Source: Granulicella pectinivorans (lineage in GTDB: Bacteria > Acidobacteriota > Terriglobia > Terriglobales > Acidobacteriaceae). Taken from it: a stretch of DNA of 64,000 nucleotides. The notes under the pieces are model-generated. The model worked only from the letters and a program-made list of their open reading frames with translations, was not told where the DNA came from and did not search any database. Both the position numbers and the translations under genes were made by a program. Positions 61,693 to 64,000 of the stretch are shown piece by piece (position 1 is the stretch's first letter; every line of letters begins with the position of its first letter). The stretch is taken from contig NZ_FOZL01000001.1 of NCBI RefSeq assembly GCF_900114625.1, forward strand, positions 62,001 through 126,000, written 5' to 3'.

Positions 61693-62105
61693 GCGCAAAC
61701 TCCCTGTCTTCCTATCTTACTTGAGTGCCGCGACACCAGAGCCAAGACTCGTTCGCTGTTCGAGAGAACCATTCAGGAAGCTGCGCCGGATCGCCTTTTG
61801 GCCCTTTTAATCTCCACAAATTTGCGACGATGATTCACCAATTCGTAACCGTCGCCTGTGCAAACCGCATATCTTCGGAAATAAATCCATTTTGCGGGCC
61901 AACATCCAGGCCTCATCGGAGAGAATCGCATAAACTATTCAAAAATAACCACTTAGAATCTAAGTAGAAAGCCGTAACACTATTGCACGAAAAGATTCCA
62001 GCCCCAGTCCTCCACCGATCCGCAGAAACGTTCCACATGCTTTTCCACAGAAACGCAAAAAAGGAGGCCTCGAAAGGCCTCCTTTTCTTACCGTATAAAA
62101 CGTGC
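61693..62105. other. AT-rich intergenic region
   Basis: This region of about 410 bases lies between the yggX start and the ompH terminator. It is less GC-rich than its surroundings. It contains a near-perfect dyad ACTTAGA-A-TCTAAGT (61951-61965). No gene or RNA is recognised. Confidence 0.5.
62061..62084 (-). terminator. Rho-independent terminator of the OmpH-like gene
   Basis: AAGGAGGCCT (62061-62070) pairs with AGGCCTCCTT (62075-62084). On the minus strand it is followed by a run of T (the A-run 62057-62062 of the plus strand). Confidence 0.88.
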
Positions 62106-62762
62106 TTATTTCTTGGGAGCGGCAGGCGCCGTACGCGGACGGGGTGCAGCCGCGGGAGCAGCCGGAGGAGGTGCCGTCACGCCGGAGGTCGTGTTGTATG
62201 CCGTCACGACAGCCTGCGAAACATCGGTCGACTGGTTCGCCCAGAGAACGTTGCTGGCCTGACCACCAACATCGAGCAGCAGCGTGAAACCGTTCTTCTG
62301 GCAGTAGTCGCGCATCACGCCCGAAACCTTCTGCGCAACCTTGCCGAGCGCTTCCTGCAGGTCGGCGTTGTAGGCCTGGGTCGCATCGTCGGCATCGCGC
62401 TGAAGCTGCTTTTCCTTGGTGTCGATCACGCGGGCACGCGAAGCGCGCTCGTCCTCGGAGGTGGTGGCGGGCAGAGCGGCGGCCTGCTTCTTCAGCGACT
62501 CGACTTCGTTGCCGAGAGCCTCGATCTGCGCCTTCTTGGGCTCATACTTCTTCTGCACTTCCAGAACGGAGCGCTGCCCCTCGTTCGTCGCGACGACAGC
62601 CTGCTCGAACGCAATCAGCGCGATCTTCGCGGGGATCGCCTGCGGAGCTGCGGGGGCGGCGGCAGGAGCAGGTGCCGGTGCGGTCTGGGCAATGCCCGAC
62701 AGGGTGGACAACGCAACGATTCCCGCGCCAAACGCGGAGACAAGACGGTGAGTGCGATTCAT
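62106..62762 (-). CDS. OmpH/Skp-family periplasmic chaperone
   Basis: This 218-residue protein has a signal peptide (about residues 1-26, 'LSGIAQ') and an alanine/proline linker. A Skp-like domain follows: start strand 'KIALIAFEQAVVATNEGQRS', a long coiled-coil tentacle (about 75-150), and the return strand 'VMRDYCQKNGFTLLLDVGGQ'. An A/P-rich C-terminal tail ends the protein. Skp proteins hold unfolded beta-barrel proteins on the way to BamA, fitting with the many large receptors in this window. ATG 62762 has AAGGAG 11 bases upstream. Confidence 0.88.
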   Translation of the reverse strand: MNRTHRLVSAFGAGIVALSTLSGIAQTAPAPAPAAAPAAPQAIPAKIALIAFEQAVVATNEGQRSVLEVQKKYEPKKAQIEALGNEVESLKKQAAALPATTSEDERASRARVIDTKEKQLQRDADDATQAYNADLQEALGKVAQKVSGVMRDYCQKNGFTLLLDVGGQASNVLWANQSTDVSQAVVTAYNTTSGVTAPPPAAPAAAPRPRTAPAAPKK

Positions 62763-63032
62763 GCGGGGTAGAGCTCCTTGCAATCAGATAAATTCGAGAA
62801 GTTTGTAGGGTAAGGGCCCGCACAGGCCACTTGCGCGGCTCCTGTTGGACTCACCCAATTCGCGCTGGCTACACGCGGCTGCCAGATACTTCGTTCCACC
62901 CTAGCCTGCAACCCTTACCAGCACAAAAACAGGGCATGGAGAAGTATTGGAGCGAGAGGACTACCAGAACACCTGAATTATAGGGTTCCCCCAACAGCGG
63001 GTCAAACACGGTTTTCGCACGAATCGCGGGTT

Positions 63033-63770
63033 TCAGTTGGTTCGCGTGACGTACGCCTCCACGCCCGGGTCCGGAATCCGTACCTGCGAGGCGGCCTCCT
63101 CGGACTTATCGCGATCCGGAACCGCCAGGGTCAGACGCACCCAGCTTCCCGTATCTCCTTTGAAGGTAATGACCTTAGCCGTCGGCCCATAGCGGCGCAG
63201 GAAGTCGTTCTTCAACTGCGTGGCGTCGTTGGGATCGGCAAACGCGCCCACCTGGACACACCAGCGTCCGGGCCCCAGCACCACGTCGGCAGACTGGAAG
63301 GCCTCGACGCGGACCTTCGTGACACCAAACCGGTAGAGCCCGTTCGCCTTGGCCGCACCAAGCGAAAGATCAAGAATCCGTCCCGGGACGAACGGACCGC
63401 GATCGGTAATGCGCACCACCACTGCCTGTCCCGTGGCCAGGTTCGTGACGCGCGCGATCGTGCCGAGCGGAAGCGTCCGGCTGGCCGCGGTCAAAGCGTC
63501 CTGATCGTAGGCCTCGCCATTCGCGGCACGGCGTCCGCTGGTACCGTACCAACTCGCCACACCCACCTCGGTGGAGAACGGCTTCTCATTGCGGGGAATC
63601 TCAACCGGTGCAGGCGGGGGGCGGCGCACCACGGGCGCGGAAGAAGTCGTAGGAGGTGGAGGCGGAGCCGCGGCGCGTGGACGCTTTTGCCCGCATCCGG
63701 CCAATCCCAGCGTGACCGCCAAGGCGATCCCACAGGGCAGACAACGACGGATCCCGAACCTCAACGGCAC
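63033..63770 (-). CDS. rlpA: RlpA-family septal lipoprotein (lytic transglycosylase-like)
   Basis: This 245-residue outer-membrane lipoprotein has a lipobox LGLAGC with C26. A proline-rich spacer precedes a double-psi beta-barrel (about residues 68-160: 'GVASWYGTSGRRAANGEAYD', 'VVVRITDRGPFVPGRILDLS') and a C-terminal SPOR domain (about 168-240: 'RWCVQVGAFADPNDATQLKN') that binds denuded peptidoglycan at the septum. In Pseudomonas, RlpA cleaves denuded glycan strands. It starts with GTG, with GGGAG 7 bases upstream. The upstream partial gene ends 3 bases before it, so the two are coupled. Confidence 0.93.
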   Translation of the reverse strand: MPLRFGIRRCLPCGIALAVTLGLAGCGQKRPRAAAPPPPPTTSSAPVVRRPPPAPVEIPRNEKPFSTEVGVASWYGTSGRRAANGEAYDQDALTAASRTLPLGTIARVTNLATGQAVVVRITDRGPFVPGRILDLSLGAAKANGLYRFGVTKVRVEAFQSADVVLGPGRWCVQVGAFADPNDATQLKNDFLRRYGPTAKVITFKGDTGSWVRLTLAVPDRDKSEEAASQVRIPDPGVEAYVTRTN

Positions 63771-63773
63771 TCG

Positions 63774-64000
63774 TTAGCTCCCTGTACCTGGCGGTGGAGG
63801 CGGCGGCGGCGGTGGTGGTATGCGGCGGTCATCCATCTTTTCGGCCAGCCGATGCAGTTCGGCGGCAGCCGCCTTCAGAGCCTCCGAGCCATTCCGCCGC
63901 ACATCCGGAACGACCTCATCGTTGATGTACGTGACCAGGCGTTTCAGGTCTTCTTCGACGCGGGTGCCGGCCTCGTGCAGTTTCTGCTCCCACGGTTTTC
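63774..64000 (-). CDS. Hypothetical protein with helical body and polyproline C-terminus, partial
   Basis: The minus-strand frame is open to the window edge and stops at 63774-63776. The 75 visible residues are a charged amphipathic helix region ('WEQKLHEAGTRVEEDLKRLV', 'ALKAAAAELHRLAEKMDDRR') ending in about ten consecutive prolines and PGTGS. It lies immediately upstream of rlpA, and the rlpA ribosome site overlaps its last codons, so the genes are probably cotranslated. I do not recognise a named family. Confidence 0.7.
   Translation of the reverse strand, partial: KPWEQKLHEAGTRVEEDLKRLVTYINDEVVPDVRRNGSEALKAAAAELHRLAEKMDDRRIPPPPPPPPPPGTGS

Overview
The window looks like chromosomal DNA of an acidobacterium of the Terriglobia/Acidobacteriaceae type (Granulicella, Terriglobus, Edaphobacter and relatives). 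This is inferred from high GC with strongly G/C-ending codons, three very large Oar-type TonB-dependent receptors with an N-terminal carboxypeptidase-regulatory-like domain, a beta-propeller histidine kinase, RND efflux operons, and palindromic intergenic repeats. No phage, insertion sequence, plasmid or CRISPR array was seen.

Layout. 1-9.9 kb: the end of an acyltransferase-3 protein, an AMIN/Amidase_3 cell-wall amidase, a SnoaL-like protein, a membrane-anchored hypothetical protein, tRNA-Thr(CGU) with a terminator, a NIPSNAP protein, a predicted 30-residue membrane peptide behind a strong hairpin, a MerR-HTH/TPR fusion, an acyl-CoA dehydrogenase and an MFS transporter. 10.2-18 kb (minus strand): histidine kinase -> response regulator -> HTH-only IclR-like regulator -> TonB-dependent receptor 1. 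18.1-25.6 kb: a GT-A-like protein translationally coupled to a 52-residue membrane peptide, a KdpDE-like two-component pair, and the divergent receptor 2. 26-34.1 kb: a CzcCBA-type heavy-metal efflux operon ending in a 53-residue membrane peptide, divergent from a histidine kinase/response regulator pair. 34.3-42 kb: a GH92 alpha-mannosidase convergent with receptor 3, then a LuxR-type regulator. 42-51 kb: methylmalonate-semialdehyde dehydrogenase, a small carboxypeptidase-regulatory-like protein, and a TolC/MFP/RND multidrug-type operon. 51-64 kb: an MscS channel, a stand-alone type III polyketide synthase, a YghA-like SDR carrying a Tat-like signal, alaS, a LolA-fold-like protein, SDR/MmcQ/DUF3253, tRNA-Pro(GGG), YggX, an OmpH/Skp chaperone, RlpA and a partial gene.

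How the parts work together. Much of the region concerns the cell envelope: three large outer-membrane receptors, two tripartite efflux systems, peptidoglycan enzymes (amidase, RlpA), an outer-membrane chaperone and several tiny one-helix membrane proteins. Three two-component systems sit directly beside envelope genes they plausibly control (receptor 1, receptor 2 with the GT-like operon, and the metal efflux operon). Candidate operators lie in the corresponding promoter regions.

The most unusual object is alaS. Its 1028-residue product contains two extra segments inside an otherwise intact alanyl-tRNA synthetase. One segment contains, in frame, the same palindromic repeat that serves as the alaS terminator about 2.1 kb downstream. 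The other lies in a roughly 420-bp tract with clearly different codon usage.
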